Made by a program: the position numbers and the translations under genes. Source: JAZDKP01 sp043802925 (GTDB lineage Bacteria; Fibrobacterota; OXYB2-FULL-49-7; JAEUSG01). From it: a DNA stretch of 19,563 nt. The stretch lies in the NCBI GenBank assembly GCA_043802925.1, contig JAZDKP010000081.1:1-19563 (forward strand), written 5' to 3'. Shown piece after piece: positions 7,501-15,648 of the stretch; the first letter of the stretch is position 1, and each line of letters begins with the position of its first letter. Under the pieces are notes generated by a model. The model did no database searches. It had not been told where the DNA came from and saw only the letters and a program-made list of their open reading frames with translations.

Positions 7501-7927
7501 TTTTCTTCCCGTGTTCGATATCCCACGCGAGCAGCAGCACCTTGGCCTTGCGCATCAGCGTGTTGTAGGCCACGACCGAGGGAATGGCGACCAGCAGGCC
7601 CATGGCCGTTGCTTTGAGCGCAAGCGCCAAACCGATCATGATGCGCGAGGAATCCATGAACCCGCGCTCGCCCATTGTGTAAAAAGTGAGCATGATTCCG
7701 AGCACCGTGCCCAGGAGGCCAATATAAGGGGCGCTGCTGCCGATGGAGGCGATGACATGAAGCTTTCCGGTAATGACAAGTTCCAGTTCCCGCTTGTCGC
7801 GATAGTCCATCACCTGGATGCGCCGGAGCACGCAGTAACGTTCGATGGCGATGCCGAGCGCGAGAATGCTCAGCAGCCCTAAAAAGCCGATGATTCCGTA
7901 GTCGATGATCGCTTTTATCCAATCCAT
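7493..7927 (-). CDS. exbB: ExbB/TolQ-type proton channel subunit (short form)
   Basis: I chose the ATG at 7927 (144 residues, MDWIKAIIDYGII) because the AAGGA ribosome binding site lies eight bases before it; the ATG at 7936 would abut that site directly. The protein has three hydrophobic segments: an N-terminal one (GIIGFLGLLSILALGIAIE), a central one (APYIGLLGTVLGIMLTFYTM) and a third (ALKATAMGLLVAIPSVVAYN). The GLLGTVLGIM and KATAMGLLVAIPSVVAYN stretches are signatures of the MotA/TolQ/ExbB family. It lacks the long cytoplasmic loop of E. coli ExbB, matching the short group-2 ExbB. It forms the inner-membrane pentamer around ExbD that drives TonB. About 80 bases separate it from the TSUP gene upstream, so it may share that transcript or have its own promoter. 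Confidence 0.9.
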   Translation of the reverse strand: MDWIKAIIDYGIIGFLGLLSILALGIAIERYCVLRRIQVMDYRDKRELELVITGKLHVIASIGSSAPYIGLLGTVLGIMLTFYTMGERGFMDSSRIMIGLALALKATAMGLLVAIPSVVAYNTLMRKAKVLLLAWDIEHGKKNG

Positions 7928-8010
7928 TAGAAGCATCCTTTGTTGCTGAAGAACCGTTGTGTGTTAACCCGACGAACCTGTTGTCCCGCCGTCCGTTTGA
8001 TGGCGGATGC

Positions 8011-8796
8011 TTATATCAACCCCGCACTCATCGCTAATCCACATAACAAAAGCGTGACGCCTACGACCCGTTGCACGGATTTTACAGTTACCTTTTTCAT
8101 AAGCCGCTTTCCGACAAAAGAACCTATAAATGCCGCAAGCGTTGTCACAAGGACCAGTTGCTTCGTTTCAACGGGAACCAGGGCGTAATTCACGGAAAAG
8201 ATAGCGGTACCATAGACCGTGAGCCGTGATAGGTCCACCACCACTGCGCAGATGACATTGGTGCCGATAAAAGCCTCTTTGCGCAATCCACTTCTGGCAA
8301 GGAAAGCCGACCGAAGGGCCCCCTGCATTCCGGAAATTCCACCGAAGAAACCGGATAACATTCCGCCCACAGAAAGGTATTTGCGGTCGAACTCAAGCGC
8401 TTCGAGACGGGGAACCAGCTCAAAGAATGCAAAAAGGACAATAAGAATTCCGATGGCAAGCCTGATGGGATAGACAAGAAACAATTTTCCTAAGAGCACA
8501 TAGCCCGCAATGGCCTGCATGTCGTAAAGCCTGAATAAGATGTAGGAGCCCACCAGGGCGCCAATGGCGGCAGGAACTGCGAATAAAAGTACAGTCTGTC
8601 GATCGGCATCTTTCCCGACGAGAAAGATTTTAAAAAGGTTATTCGATAAGTGAACAACCGCTGTTGCTGCAATGGCAATGTGGACCGGAAAAAAAACGGC
8701 GAATGCAGGCATCAATAGTGTTCCGAGTCCGAAACCACTGAAAAGCGTCAAACACGAAACCATCACTGCGACCAGGGGTACGATAATATAACTCAC
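8011..8796 (-). CDS. TauE/SafE (TSUP) family membrane permease
   Basis: The 261-residue protein is almost entirely hydrophobic with about eight membrane helices. The first half opens with SCLTLFSGFGLGTLLMPAF and the second-half repeat reads SVGGMLSGFFGGISGMQGALRSAF, the paired Gly-rich signature of the TauE/SafE sulfite-exporter (TSUP, formerly DUF81) family. Members move sulfite, sulfoacetate, other organosulfur anions or remain unassigned. The start is a GTG at 8796 with AAGGA six bases upstream; the ATG two bases earlier meets an immediate stop in its own frame. It follows the small cysteine protein by 19 bases, so co-transcription with the radical SAM and uptake genes is likely. Export of a sulfur-containing by-product, or transport of the ligand itself, are both possible; neither is shown by the sequence. 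Confidence 0.88.
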   Translation of the reverse strand: MSYIIVPLVAVMVSCLTLFSGFGLGTLLMPAFAVFFPVHIAIAATAVVHLSNNLFKIFLVGKDADRQTVLLFAVPAAIGALVGSYILFRLYDMQAIAGYVLLGKLFLVYPIRLAIGILIVLFAFFELVPRLEALEFDRKYLSVGGMLSGFFGGISGMQGALRSAFLARSGLRKEAFIGTNVICAVVVDLSRLTVYGTAIFSVNYALVPVETKQLVLVTTLAAFIGSFVGKRLMKKVTVKSVQRVVGVTLLLCGLAMSAGLI

Positions 8797-8815
8797 ATTC
8801 GATCCTTCTTTGATT

Positions 8816-9190
8816 TTAACTGTTCATTTGTTTTTCCATGGCGTTCTTGGCAAATTGCTTGGCTTCTGCTTTCTCATCCTCCGTAACGATGCCATCCCGA
8901 ACCCGGTTGAAAACCGGATTGATCCTTTCATTAAGCCAAACAAACAAAGGGGATTTTTCCTTGAGCTCGTTTTTCATGAAACGGATGCAGGCCTGGCAAG
9001 CCTGATTGCTCACTGTGTGCCTGCCGGGATCAATGTCATGCCACCAAGCCATTATCTTCATGCCCCAAACCATCGGTGTTCTGAAAGCAATGAACCACCA
9101 GGTTCGCTTATAGCAAGTTTGCACCAGCCGGATGGTGCAGGTGTTGCATATTAAAAGGCCTTGCGTCGTTTTACTCGTTCTTTCCGTCAT
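8816..9190 (-). CDS. Small five-cysteine protein, function unknown
   Basis: I do not recognise this 124-residue family. The start at 9190 is supported by CAGGA just upstream and a 10-base gap from the radical SAM stop; a longer frame to 9259 would overlap the radical SAM gene and is unlikely. There is no signal peptide or clear membrane helix. Cysteines occur as CNTC (C15, C18), C26 and CQAC (C65, C68), a spacing compatible with a metal or Fe-S site or redox pairs. The middle is rich in Trp and Met (W31, W32, W42, W49, W50). The C-terminal half is charged and helical (RFMKNELKEKSPLF, NRVRDGIVTEDEKAEAKQFA). Its position right after a radical SAM gene suggests a partner protein, metal chaperone or, less likely, a substrate. 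Probably cytosolic. Confidence 0.7.
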   Translation of the reverse strand: MTERTSKTTQGLLICNTCTIRLVQTCYKRTWWFIAFRTPMVWGMKIMAWWHDIDPGRHTVSNQACQACIRFMKNELKEKSPLFVWLNERINPVFNRVRDGIVTEDEKAEAKQFAKNAMEKQMNS

Positions 9191-9200
9191 GTTCCTGTTT

Positions 9201-10331
9201 TCAGCTAATCCAGCAATGTTCATCCGGATAGAAATAAGGCCGGTCTCCCGATGCGCCAATAATTACAGGTAGGCAATGTTTTGCCGCAGGGCACGAAAGA
9301 CATTTAGCGAATTCTTTCTGGTTTTCCGACATATACGCTAACGCGTCCGATGGGGTATCGAGCAATTGAAGAATCGGCGATTTGTCGTAGACGTTCAGGA
9401 AAGAGGCGCCGGGAAAAGATGCCAGTTTGGGCTGATGGGAATGCCAGAGCAGGTCGCCGTTTGGACGAAGTTGAAATTTAATTCCCGCGGGTTGCACGGG
9501 CGTGTTTTTGCGTAAGGCATCGTATTCGCTGCCACGGCCCAGTTCGTCGAATAATCGGGCAAACATCTGGTTTTTCAGAATGAAATCGTTCCGGACATCC
9601 AGAAAACGTTCCGGAAGGGAATCAAGCAACTGCAGCGTTCCAAGCAACAGGGCGCGGTATTCTTTGACCGTCAGTTGTTGTTCCCAAGGGTTTTCAGCAC
9701 CCTTTAATTTTGTTTTACTTGCTATCGCAGGATAGCGCCCAGGTTCTGGACAGATTCCAGCTTGGAGAATAAAGTCATCAAACCCTTCGTCCAGCAGAAA
9801 CCGCAGTGTTGCGCCCAGGTGTGGTATCTTATAATGGATGACTATCAGCAATACTGTTACATGAATACCCTGTTTGCGCACATTTCGAAACGCTTTGATT
9901 GTATCGCGGAAGCTGTTCTCCCTGCGAAGAAAGTCCTGGACCGGTTTGGGGCCGTCAAAGGTCAGTTGGCATACATCCACCCCATTTTCCTGGAAGAAAA
10001 GGACTTTGTCTTCGGGCAAATCCCCACGGTTCGCTGAACGGATGGACGTTATCAAGCCCTTTGCCTTCAATTCATTCGCAATTTTTAATATGCTGATAAA
10101 CGGTTCGGTAAACGGCGCCTGTCTCGGATAAAAGGTGATGATGGCGTCCCGGTCGAGTTTTTTCCCCAATTCAACGAATGAATGAAGCGCCTCAAAGCAA
10201 TGGTCGAGATTGAGATCCTGTTTCGGCTCTTTTATGGACGGGGGTTTACAGCGAATACAAGACCAATCACATTCCGAGTTGATGAACCAGTCCATTGAAA
10301 TGGTTCTACGTATGGAAGGTTTGGTGCTCAT
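9201..10331 (-). CDS. Radical SAM protein with SPASM-like C-terminal cysteines
   Basis: Start at ATG 10331 (376 residues), with AAGGA eight bases upstream; an in-frame TTG at 10337 sits too close to that site. C21, C25 and C28 (CDWSCIRC) form the CxxxCxxC motif that binds the SAM-cleaving 4Fe-4S cluster. The rest of the TIM-barrel core is visible as a strand before ITSIRSANRGD, QLTFDGPKPVQDFLR and AFRNVRKQGIHVTVLLIVI, recalling anaerobic sulfatase-maturase-like enzymes. Near the C-terminus C344, C347, C353 and C373 (CLSCPAAKHC, then HCW) could hold an auxiliary cluster, as in SPASM/Twitch enzymes, although the usual first SPASM Cys after the PNGD turn is absent. Such enzymes often modify peptides, but no small precursor gene is evident nearby. 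It lies between the binding protein and the cysteine protein, suggesting ligand processing or maturation of a partner. Confidence 0.85.
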   Translation of the reverse strand: MSTKPSIRRTISMDWFINSECDWSCIRCKPPSIKEPKQDLNLDHCFEALHSFVELGKKLDRDAIITFYPRQAPFTEPFISILKIANELKAKGLITSIRSANRGDLPEDKVLFFQENGVDVCQLTFDGPKPVQDFLRRENSFRDTIKAFRNVRKQGIHVTVLLIVIHYKIPHLGATLRFLLDEGFDDFILQAGICPEPGRYPAIASKTKLKGAENPWEQQLTVKEYRALLLGTLQLLDSLPERFLDVRNDFILKNQMFARLFDELGRGSEYDALRKNTPVQPAGIKFQLRPNGDLLWHSHQPKLASFPGASFLNVYDKSPILQLLDTPSDALAYMSENQKEFAKCLSCPAAKHCLPVIIGASGDRPYFYPDEHCWIS

Positions 10332-10352
10332 CGTCAATGTCCTTTACAGCGA

Positions 10353-11465
10353 TTAATTGTTGAAATGATTTTCATGGCTTCCGTCAGGGGACTCGCCTGC
10401 CAGAATCTTCCTTGCTTCATCGTCGGACAACGTGTACTTGTAAAACCGCCGGTAATATTCCTTGAGTTCCAAGGACATGTCGAGGTCCCTGAACAATTCC
10501 GGATAAAGCGTTCTGGCCATATAAAGCATGAGCAAGACGGTTTCGGTCCCTCCATCCCAGTAAAACACGCCGTCAGGCCTGGAATGCACCTTTTTTTCCT
10601 TTACCGCGGTGATGTTCCTCCACCGGTTGTCCTTGAACACCAAATCGTGGGAATACTGGCGGCCGATGAAAATCACCTCGGGATCCCAGGCAATAATCTC
10701 TTCCATGGAGACCTGGGTCTTTCCCCCGGTGTTGGGCGAATTCTTGACAAGCATGTCGGCGCCCGCCATTTCCCCGTACCAGGTCATGTAGCCTGTCCTG
10801 CCATGGGTGCTCAGAGCGTCGGGACCGCGTATAATATAGACCCGTGTCCGCTTTTCTTTGGGAATGCCCTGCGTCCGTGAGGTGACCAACCCGATTTTAT
10901 CATCATAATAGGAACACCACGCCTCAGCTTTTTCCACCGCCTTGTCTCCCATAATCTTGCCATAAAGCCGTACCATCTCCTTTTGGGACGCGATGAATCC
11001 ATCGAGGGATTCGATTGTTGGCGGCTGGGCGACGACGGCCGCGATCCCTGCGGACGCGAGCGTGGCGAGTTCCTTTGGATCGTTATAGGTGAAGACCACG
11101 TCGATCCTTTTTTTCAGCAATTCTTCGACACTGACGCCCGTGATTTTCGGAATATTCTTGAGTTTGGGATTGACCTGATACATCCATGGCGCCCAGGTCA
11201 GCCGCATTTCGGATATTTTATCGGCCTCTCCGAGGATAAGGAGCGATTGGAAAGCAAGAACATCAACGCATGAGACCCTCTCGATGTTTACGGGCACTTC
11301 AACTATTCTCCCCGCTAAATCCGTGACACGATGAGAGGTTTTAGGGGACGGTGCCTGCCGGTTGTCCTGCTTTCCGCACCCGTTCATGGAGAAAAACAGC
11401 AGTGCCGCAATAGGAAACATCGCACGCTTCTTCCATTTCCCGAAAAAAACGGATGGATTATTCAT
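10353..11465 (-). CDS. ABC transporter periplasmic binding lipoprotein (iron-complex type)
   Basis: This 370-residue protein is a class III (FecB/BtuF/CeuE-type) solute-binding protein. After a basic start and hydrophobic stretch (AMFPIAALLFFSMNGC) the lipobox-like MNGC places the lipidated Cys at residue 30, so it should be anchored in the periplasm. The core shows RVTDLAGRIVEVPVNIERVSC, VSVEELLKKRIDVVFTY, a long helix spanning the two lobes, METWYGEMAGAD-like MTWYGEMAGADMLV, EEIIAWDPEVIFIG and RWRNITAVKEKKVHSRPDG. The C-terminal tail (LELKEYYRRFYKYTLSDDEARKIL) is typical of iron-complex, nickel or corrinoid binding proteins. It would deliver the ligand to the FecCD permease. The start overlaps the ATPase stop by four bases. 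The ligand cannot be determined from sequence. Confidence 0.9.
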   Translation of the reverse strand: MNNPSVFFGKWKKRAMFPIAALLFFSMNGCGKQDNRQAPSPKTSHRVTDLAGRIVEVPVNIERVSCVDVLAFQSLLILGEADKISEMRLTWAPWMYQVNPKLKNIPKITGVSVEELLKKRIDVVFTYNDPKELATLASAGIAAVVAQPPTIESLDGFIASQKEMVRLYGKIMGDKAVEKAEAWCSYYDDKIGLVTSRTQGIPKEKRTRVYIIRGPDALSTHGRTGYMTWYGEMAGADMLVKNSPNTGGKTQVSMEEIIAWDPEVIFIGRQYSHDLVFKDNRWRNITAVKEKKVHSRPDGVFYWDGGTETVLLMLYMARTLYPELFRDLDMSLELKEYYRRFYKYTLSDDEARKILAGESPDGSHENHFNN

Positions 11466-12265
11466 GAGCGGCTTTTGTCCCTGTCGCGTATAAGGGGGAT
11501 GCAGGACCGGAGGGCTTCCCCCGTTTCGGTCTTTGTGTGGATAATCTTCACATCCACGCCATAGGCGGAACGCAGATTTTCCTCTGTAATGATTTCAGCC
11601 GTTTCGCCGGAACTCACAATGTTGTTCCGTTGCATCAGGACCACTTTTGTGGAACAGAGAAACGCATGGTCAGGGAAATGCGTGGTCATGAGGACCCCCA
11701 GCCCCCTTTTCACCAGGCCGTTGATTTGTTCAAGCACCCGCACCTGGTTCCCGAAATCAAGGTTCGAGGTCGGCTCATCCAGGACTAGGATGCGGGACTG
11801 TTGGGCCAACGCCCTTGCAACAAGGGCCATCTGCCTTTCCCCGCCGCTGATTTCAGTGTAAATCCTTTCTTTCAGGAACGACACCCCCAGGGTGGCAAGC
11901 GCCTCTTCGGCAATGGCCCGGTCATTTGCAGAGGGCGACGCAAAGGGGCCGAGGTGGGCGGTGCGGCCCATGAGCACCACATCCATGACCGAGTAGGGAA
12001 AGGGCGGCGTGTGCGCCTGGGGCACATAGGCGATTGCCCGGGCCAGTTCACGACGGGGGAGGGCGCGGATGTCCTGGCCGTCAAGGGTGATTGTGCCGGA
12101 ATCAATTTTCAACAGGCCTAAAACAGCCTTGAAAAGCGTTGTTTTTCCGACGCCATTGGGGCCTAACAGGCACAAAATCTCACCCGATCCTACGGAAAGG
12201 GAGATGCCGTTGAGCACCGGCGCCCCGCCATACCCGCCGATCACGTTTTTGACATCCAGCGTCAT
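11462..12265 (-). CDS. ABC transporter ATP-binding protein, FecE/BtuD type
   Basis: The 267-residue cytosolic ATPase has every ABC landmark: Walker A GPNGVGKTT (residues 35-43), a Q-loop in AIAYVPQAHTPPFPYSV, the signature SGGERQMALVARALAQ, Walker B ILVLDEPTSNLD, and the switch His in TTHFPDH. The Pro-rich Q-loop region and the spacing match ATPases of siderophore, heme, nickel and cobalamin importers. It would hydrolyse ATP to drive uptake through the FecCD-type permease encoded just upstream, whose stop it overlaps by four bases; the binding-protein start likewise overlaps its own stop by four. The C-terminal tail after the switch region (about residues 210-267) is of normal length. No defects are visible. 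Confidence 0.95.
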   Translation of the reverse strand: MTLDVKNVIGGYGGAPVLNGISLSVGSGEILCLLGPNGVGKTTLFKAVLGLLKIDSGTITLDGQDIRALPRRELARAIAYVPQAHTPPFPYSVMDVVLMGRTAHLGPFASPSANDRAIAEEALATLGVSFLKERIYTEISGGERQMALVARALAQQSRILVLDEPTSNLDFGNQVRVLEQINGLVKRGLGVLMTTHFPDHAFLCSTKVVLMQRNNIVSSGETAEIITEENLRSAYGVDVKIIHTKTETGEALRSCIPLIRDRDKSRS

Positions 12266-13287
12266 AGCCAGCTCTTCCTTCCCTTCATGAGCAGATAAAG
12301 GAAGAAGGGCGCGCCGACAAGCGAAGTCAGGATGCCGAGGGGAACCTCAACCGGAAAGACGCCCCGGGCCACATTATCGACGATGACCAGAAATGCGCCC
12401 CCGAGAAAAAGGGACGCGGGCAACAGAGCGCTATGGTTCGGCCCGACAAGCAAACGGGTCATGTGCGGAATGACAAGCCCTACGAACCCTATCATGCCGC
12501 TCACCGATACCGATGCGGCCGTGAGCAGGGTCGAACAGAGAATCACCACGGGGCGAATCCGGTTGACATTAAGGCCAAGCGTCCGCGCTTCTTCATCGCC
12601 AAAGGAGAGCGCATTCAGCTTCCATCGCATCAAAAGCAGGGGGGCTGAACCCAGCGACAAAGGAATCAACAGGAGCAAAACATCCTTTGTATTGATGTTT
12701 GCCAGCCCTCCCATGAGCCAGAAGGTGATGGCCGGCAGCTTGTTGTAGGGATCCGCGACGAATTTGATGATGGAAACCAGGGAGGAAAAGAGCGTTGAAA
12801 CAATCACGCCGGTCAGTACCAGAATGAGTATGGCCTGATTGCCCCGGTTGATGGCCGCGCTGATACCATAGGTGACCATGACGGCAAGGAGGCCGAACAG
12901 GAATGCTGCCGTCTGAATGCCGGCCATGTTCCACGACAGAAGAATCGCGAGAGACGCGCCGAAGCCCGCACCGGCCGAAGCGCCCAGGATGTCGGGCGAC
13001 ACCATGGGGTTTTTGAATAGGCCTTGATAGGTGGTCCCTGCCATGGAAAGCGCGCCGCCGATTAATAGTGCCGCGGCAATGCGCGGAAAACGGACCTGAA
13101 ACAGGACGATGCTGGGGTGTGAAACTTCTGGATTGTCCGGAGAAACTAGTTTTTGGACAATCAGGAGGCCGATGTCGTGCAGTGATATCGGATACCGGCC
13201 GAGTGAAAGGGAGATGACGGCAATCCCCAACGCTCCGATAGCCATCAGGAAAAGGGTCAGACGGTTAGCGGGCAGGAGAGGTTTCAT
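12262..13287 (-). CDS. FecCD-family ABC transporter permease
   Basis: The 341-residue inner-membrane protein is of normal family length and has about nine or ten membrane helices. The conserved FecCD/BtuC block is clear: LLIGGALSMAGTTYQGLFKN followed by PMVSPDILGASAGAGFGA, then later GMIGFVGLVIPHMTRLLVG and the C-terminal VPLGILTSLVGAPFFLYLL. As a homodimer it would form the channel through which the ligand passes from the binding protein to the cytosol. The ATG start at 13287 has only a weak GGA-type ribosome binding site. It lies 33 bases after the siderophore-type receptor and overlaps the ATPase gene by four bases. Only one permease gene is present, as expected for a BtuC-like homodimer. 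Confidence 0.94.
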   Translation of the reverse strand: MKPLLPANRLTLFLMAIGALGIAVISLSLGRYPISLHDIGLLIVQKLVSPDNPEVSHPSIVLFQVRFPRIAAALLIGGALSMAGTTYQGLFKNPMVSPDILGASAGAGFGASLAILLSWNMAGIQTAAFLFGLLAVMVTYGISAAINRGNQAILILVLTGVIVSTLFSSLVSIIKFVADPYNKLPAITFWLMGGLANINTKDVLLLLIPLSLGSAPLLLMRWKLNALSFGDEEARTLGLNVNRIRPVVILCSTLLTAASVSVSGMIGFVGLVIPHMTRLLVGPNHSALLPASLFLGGAFLVIVDNVARGVFPVEVPLGILTSLVGAPFFLYLLMKGRKSWL

Positions 13288-13320
13288 GTTTTATTCCAGT
13301 TTCGTGTTCGCAATGCTCTT

Positions 13321-15561
13321 TTATAAGGCGACCTTGACAGAGAATGAAACGATGCGGGGAAGGCCCAGGCAGAGGCCTTCGCTGGCCGAGCGATAATAGG
13401 CCCAATAAAACTCATCAGCCAGATTGGAGACTGAAAGATTAAACGTCGTCTTAAGTCCGTTGATAACCGGTTCGAAGCAAAGCCCGGCGTCCGCGGTCAC
13501 ATAAGAAAGGACGGGCACATTGATATAACCTCTTACTTTGGCGGGATCTTTGACTGCGGTGGTAGAGGTCGTATCATAAAGCAGAGCGTTCCGTTGACCG
13601 GAATAATTCAGGCCCGCCGAAATTGTCAGTGCCGGGACCCACGGTAAAGCGTATTCCGCATAGGCGCGGGCTTGCTGTTCCGGAATGTTCTCGGGTTTCT
13701 TCCCTTCCAATGTCCCGGAAATATCGTTCCTTGCGCGTAATATTTCAGCGGTTAACAGGGTCCCACCGCCGACCAGTGTCAGGCGATTAAATATTTTACC
13801 CGATGCCGTGACTTCAAGCCCCTGATGCTGTTGTTCACCGTCCTGTTTATAAACGCTGTCGCTCAAATCCATGTACTGACTAATTTTCGTAATCCGGAAA
13901 AGAGCCAGATTGACGTCCAGGCCGAAAAAGGTCCCTTTTCCGCCGATTTCAAATTGTTCGCTGGAAGCGGGTTTAAGCATTTCGTTTTTATTGCGTGCAT
14001 AAGTAGGTGCAAACCCTCCTGCCTCAAGTCCCTGCATGTAAGAGGCATATGCGGTGGCAAAGGAACAGGGTTTGTATGTGAGCGCCAAGCTGGGAGAGAA
14101 TTTCCCCTGGATATAATTGCTGGTGCTGATGGCAGCAGCGGAAGCCGAAGAACGGGCTTTTTGCCTGATTTCAGCATAATTGATTCCTACCAGAGCAGAG
14201 AGCATGCTGTTGAACTCAATCCTGTCACCGACTAAAAGATTGTCCTGGTTCTGAGACTGCCAGGTATTATGACCTCCAATACTGAGTGTGGTATCATTAA
14301 GAAAGGGTCCGGACGATGAAACATTGGAGGTATCCAAGATTTGTTTTTTATCGTCGCCCCGACTGTAGTAATACACGGATCCCTGATAGCCGAAGGTCAC
14401 GGCATGGTCCAAAAGCCATGTCTTGAATTTTGCGTCTGCCAACGCATATGCGGAATGGGTAAATTCTCCTTGCGAAGGGGCTTCTATCAATTGCTCCGAG
14501 TAATTTCCGGCATTGTCCAGCAGTTTGGCCGCGATGTACTTATATTTGCGCCACATGTCCCCATAACGGTAGGCGGCACGTACGGTAAGCATCGGACTCA
14601 TTTTTGAATTCATTCTAAGCCCAAGGACGCTCTTTTCGGATTCGTTATAAGTCCAAGGTTGCCCGTACTGAACAGTGGGATCGTAAGCAGCAGGAATCGG
14701 GATTCCCAGAAGCGGCGAAGGGGCAAACAAGGTCGTCAGTCCCTTCATATAATAATCCTGACGCCATGCGTCCGCGTTGAGGGTTGTTTTTTCAGACAAA
14801 CGATATTGGACCGCACCATACAACAGCGTACGACGCTGTCTTCCATCTTCGATATATGTTTCGCCTTGTTCGCGGTAGGCGACCGCGCGATAGGAGAGCT
14901 TGCCGGAAGAGTCCCGTGAAAGCGGGCCGCCGAGATCAGCCTTGACAAAATTGATTCCGTTGCCATACTGTCCCAAGGAGAGGTTCGCCAGCGGTTCATC
15001 GACAGGCTGCTTGCTGATATAATTGACCGTTCCACCGATGGAGGAAAAGCCGTAAAGGAAACCGGACATGCCGTTCATGACTTCGATGCGTTCAACCGGT
15101 TCAAGCGGGGGAAAGGTAAAGCTTCGGTCTCCCAATCCGTCGCGCAGTTCGCTCTGGTCCGCAGCCGAAAAACCACGAATCATGACACGTGACATGGAAC
15201 TGTACTGGTTGGAATTCATAAGGGGCGCCACCGTAGGGTTGGTTTTAAGGGCTTCCTGGGGGGTATGGGCGCCCTGGTTTTCTATCAGTTCACCGGAAGT
15301 GACATTGATGGAATAGGGGATGTCCTTTATCGGCACCTCTCCCAGCGGGCCCACCTGGGCCGCCTCATGCCTGTAACCGTTTTTTGCGCTGCCCACTTCT
15401 TTTTGCGTCTTCTTCGCTGTCACTTCAACCTTTTCAAGGTCAATGGATGTGTCCGCCTTCGATGCAACCGGGATTGCGATGCTATCCGGAGTGATTGCTT
15501 CCCAGGCTGTCGCATAAAGGCACGTTGCCGACAACGCGCAAAAAACAAGACGTAAAACCAT
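13321..15561 (-). CDS. TonB-dependent receptor, siderophore-receptor type
   Basis: I chose ATG 15561 (746 residues), which has AAGGAG seven bases upstream and begins a clear signal peptide (MVLRLVFCALSATCLYATA); the longer GTG frame to 15597 adds a Pro-rich leader that does not fit. A TonB-box-like LEKVEVTAKK precedes the plug domain (DIPYSINVTSGELIENQG, QEALKTNPTV, SRVMIRGFSAADQSELRDGL, VERIEVMNGMSGFLYGFSSIGG), matching the TonB-dependent siderophore receptor family (FhuE/FpvA-like). The rest is a beta-barrel with alternating strands and tyrosine-rich turns, ending LPRIVSFSVKVAL; the last residue is Leu rather than the more usual Phe. It would take up a ferric siderophore or similar chelate across the outer membrane. 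It is second in the leftward run, 76 bases after the first receptor. Confidence 0.92.
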   Translation of the reverse strand: MVLRLVFCALSATCLYATAWEAITPDSIAIPVASKADTSIDLEKVEVTAKKTQKEVGSAKNGYRHEAAQVGPLGEVPIKDIPYSINVTSGELIENQGAHTPQEALKTNPTVAPLMNSNQYSSMSRVMIRGFSAADQSELRDGLGDRSFTFPPLEPVERIEVMNGMSGFLYGFSSIGGTVNYISKQPVDEPLANLSLGQYGNGINFVKADLGGPLSRDSSGKLSYRAVAYREQGETYIEDGRQRRTLLYGAVQYRLSEKTTLNADAWRQDYYMKGLTTLFAPSPLLGIPIPAAYDPTVQYGQPWTYNESEKSVLGLRMNSKMSPMLTVRAAYRYGDMWRKYKYIAAKLLDNAGNYSEQLIEAPSQGEFTHSAYALADAKFKTWLLDHAVTFGYQGSVYYYSRGDDKKQILDTSNVSSSGPFLNDTTLSIGGHNTWQSQNQDNLLVGDRIEFNSMLSALVGINYAEIRQKARSSASAAAISTSNYIQGKFSPSLALTYKPCSFATAYASYMQGLEAGGFAPTYARNKNEMLKPASSEQFEIGGKGTFFGLDVNLALFRITKISQYMDLSDSVYKQDGEQQHQGLEVTASGKIFNRLTLVGGGTLLTAEILRARNDISGTLEGKKPENIPEQQARAYAEYALPWVPALTISAGLNYSGQRNALLYDTTSTTAVKDPAKVRGYINVPVLSYVTADAGLCFEPVINGLKTTFNLSVSNLADEFYWAYYRSASEGLCLGLPRIVSFSVKVAL

Positions 15562-15600
15562 AATCATCTCCTTCAAGGCGGGCGGCGGCTCCACCACGGG

Positions 15601-15648
15601 GGGTGAAAAGCTTTACCTTTATCCGATTAGGCGCTCGTTATTTCACCC
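15601..15648 (-). other. Intercistronic inverted repeat between the two receptor genes
   Basis: GGGTGAAA (15601-15608) and TTTCACCC (15641-15648) are perfect 8-base complements separated by 32 bases. In the transcript the 5' arm includes the last codons and stop region of the BtuB-like receptor and the 3' arm lies about 40 bases before the start of the second receptor. No run of U follows, so it does not look like a Rho-independent terminator; it could stabilise or tune translation of the downstream receptor mRNA. Confidence 0.3.

Noticed and set aside
7985..8006. Hairpin after the TSUP gene (CCGCC...GGCGG)
   Set aside because: The stem is only five bases with an 11-base loop and no T-tract, so it is not a convincing terminator.
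9191..9259. N-terminal extension of the five-cysteine protein
   Set aside because: It would overlap the 3' end of the radical SAM gene; the ATG at 9190 has its own ribosome binding site just after that gene's stop.
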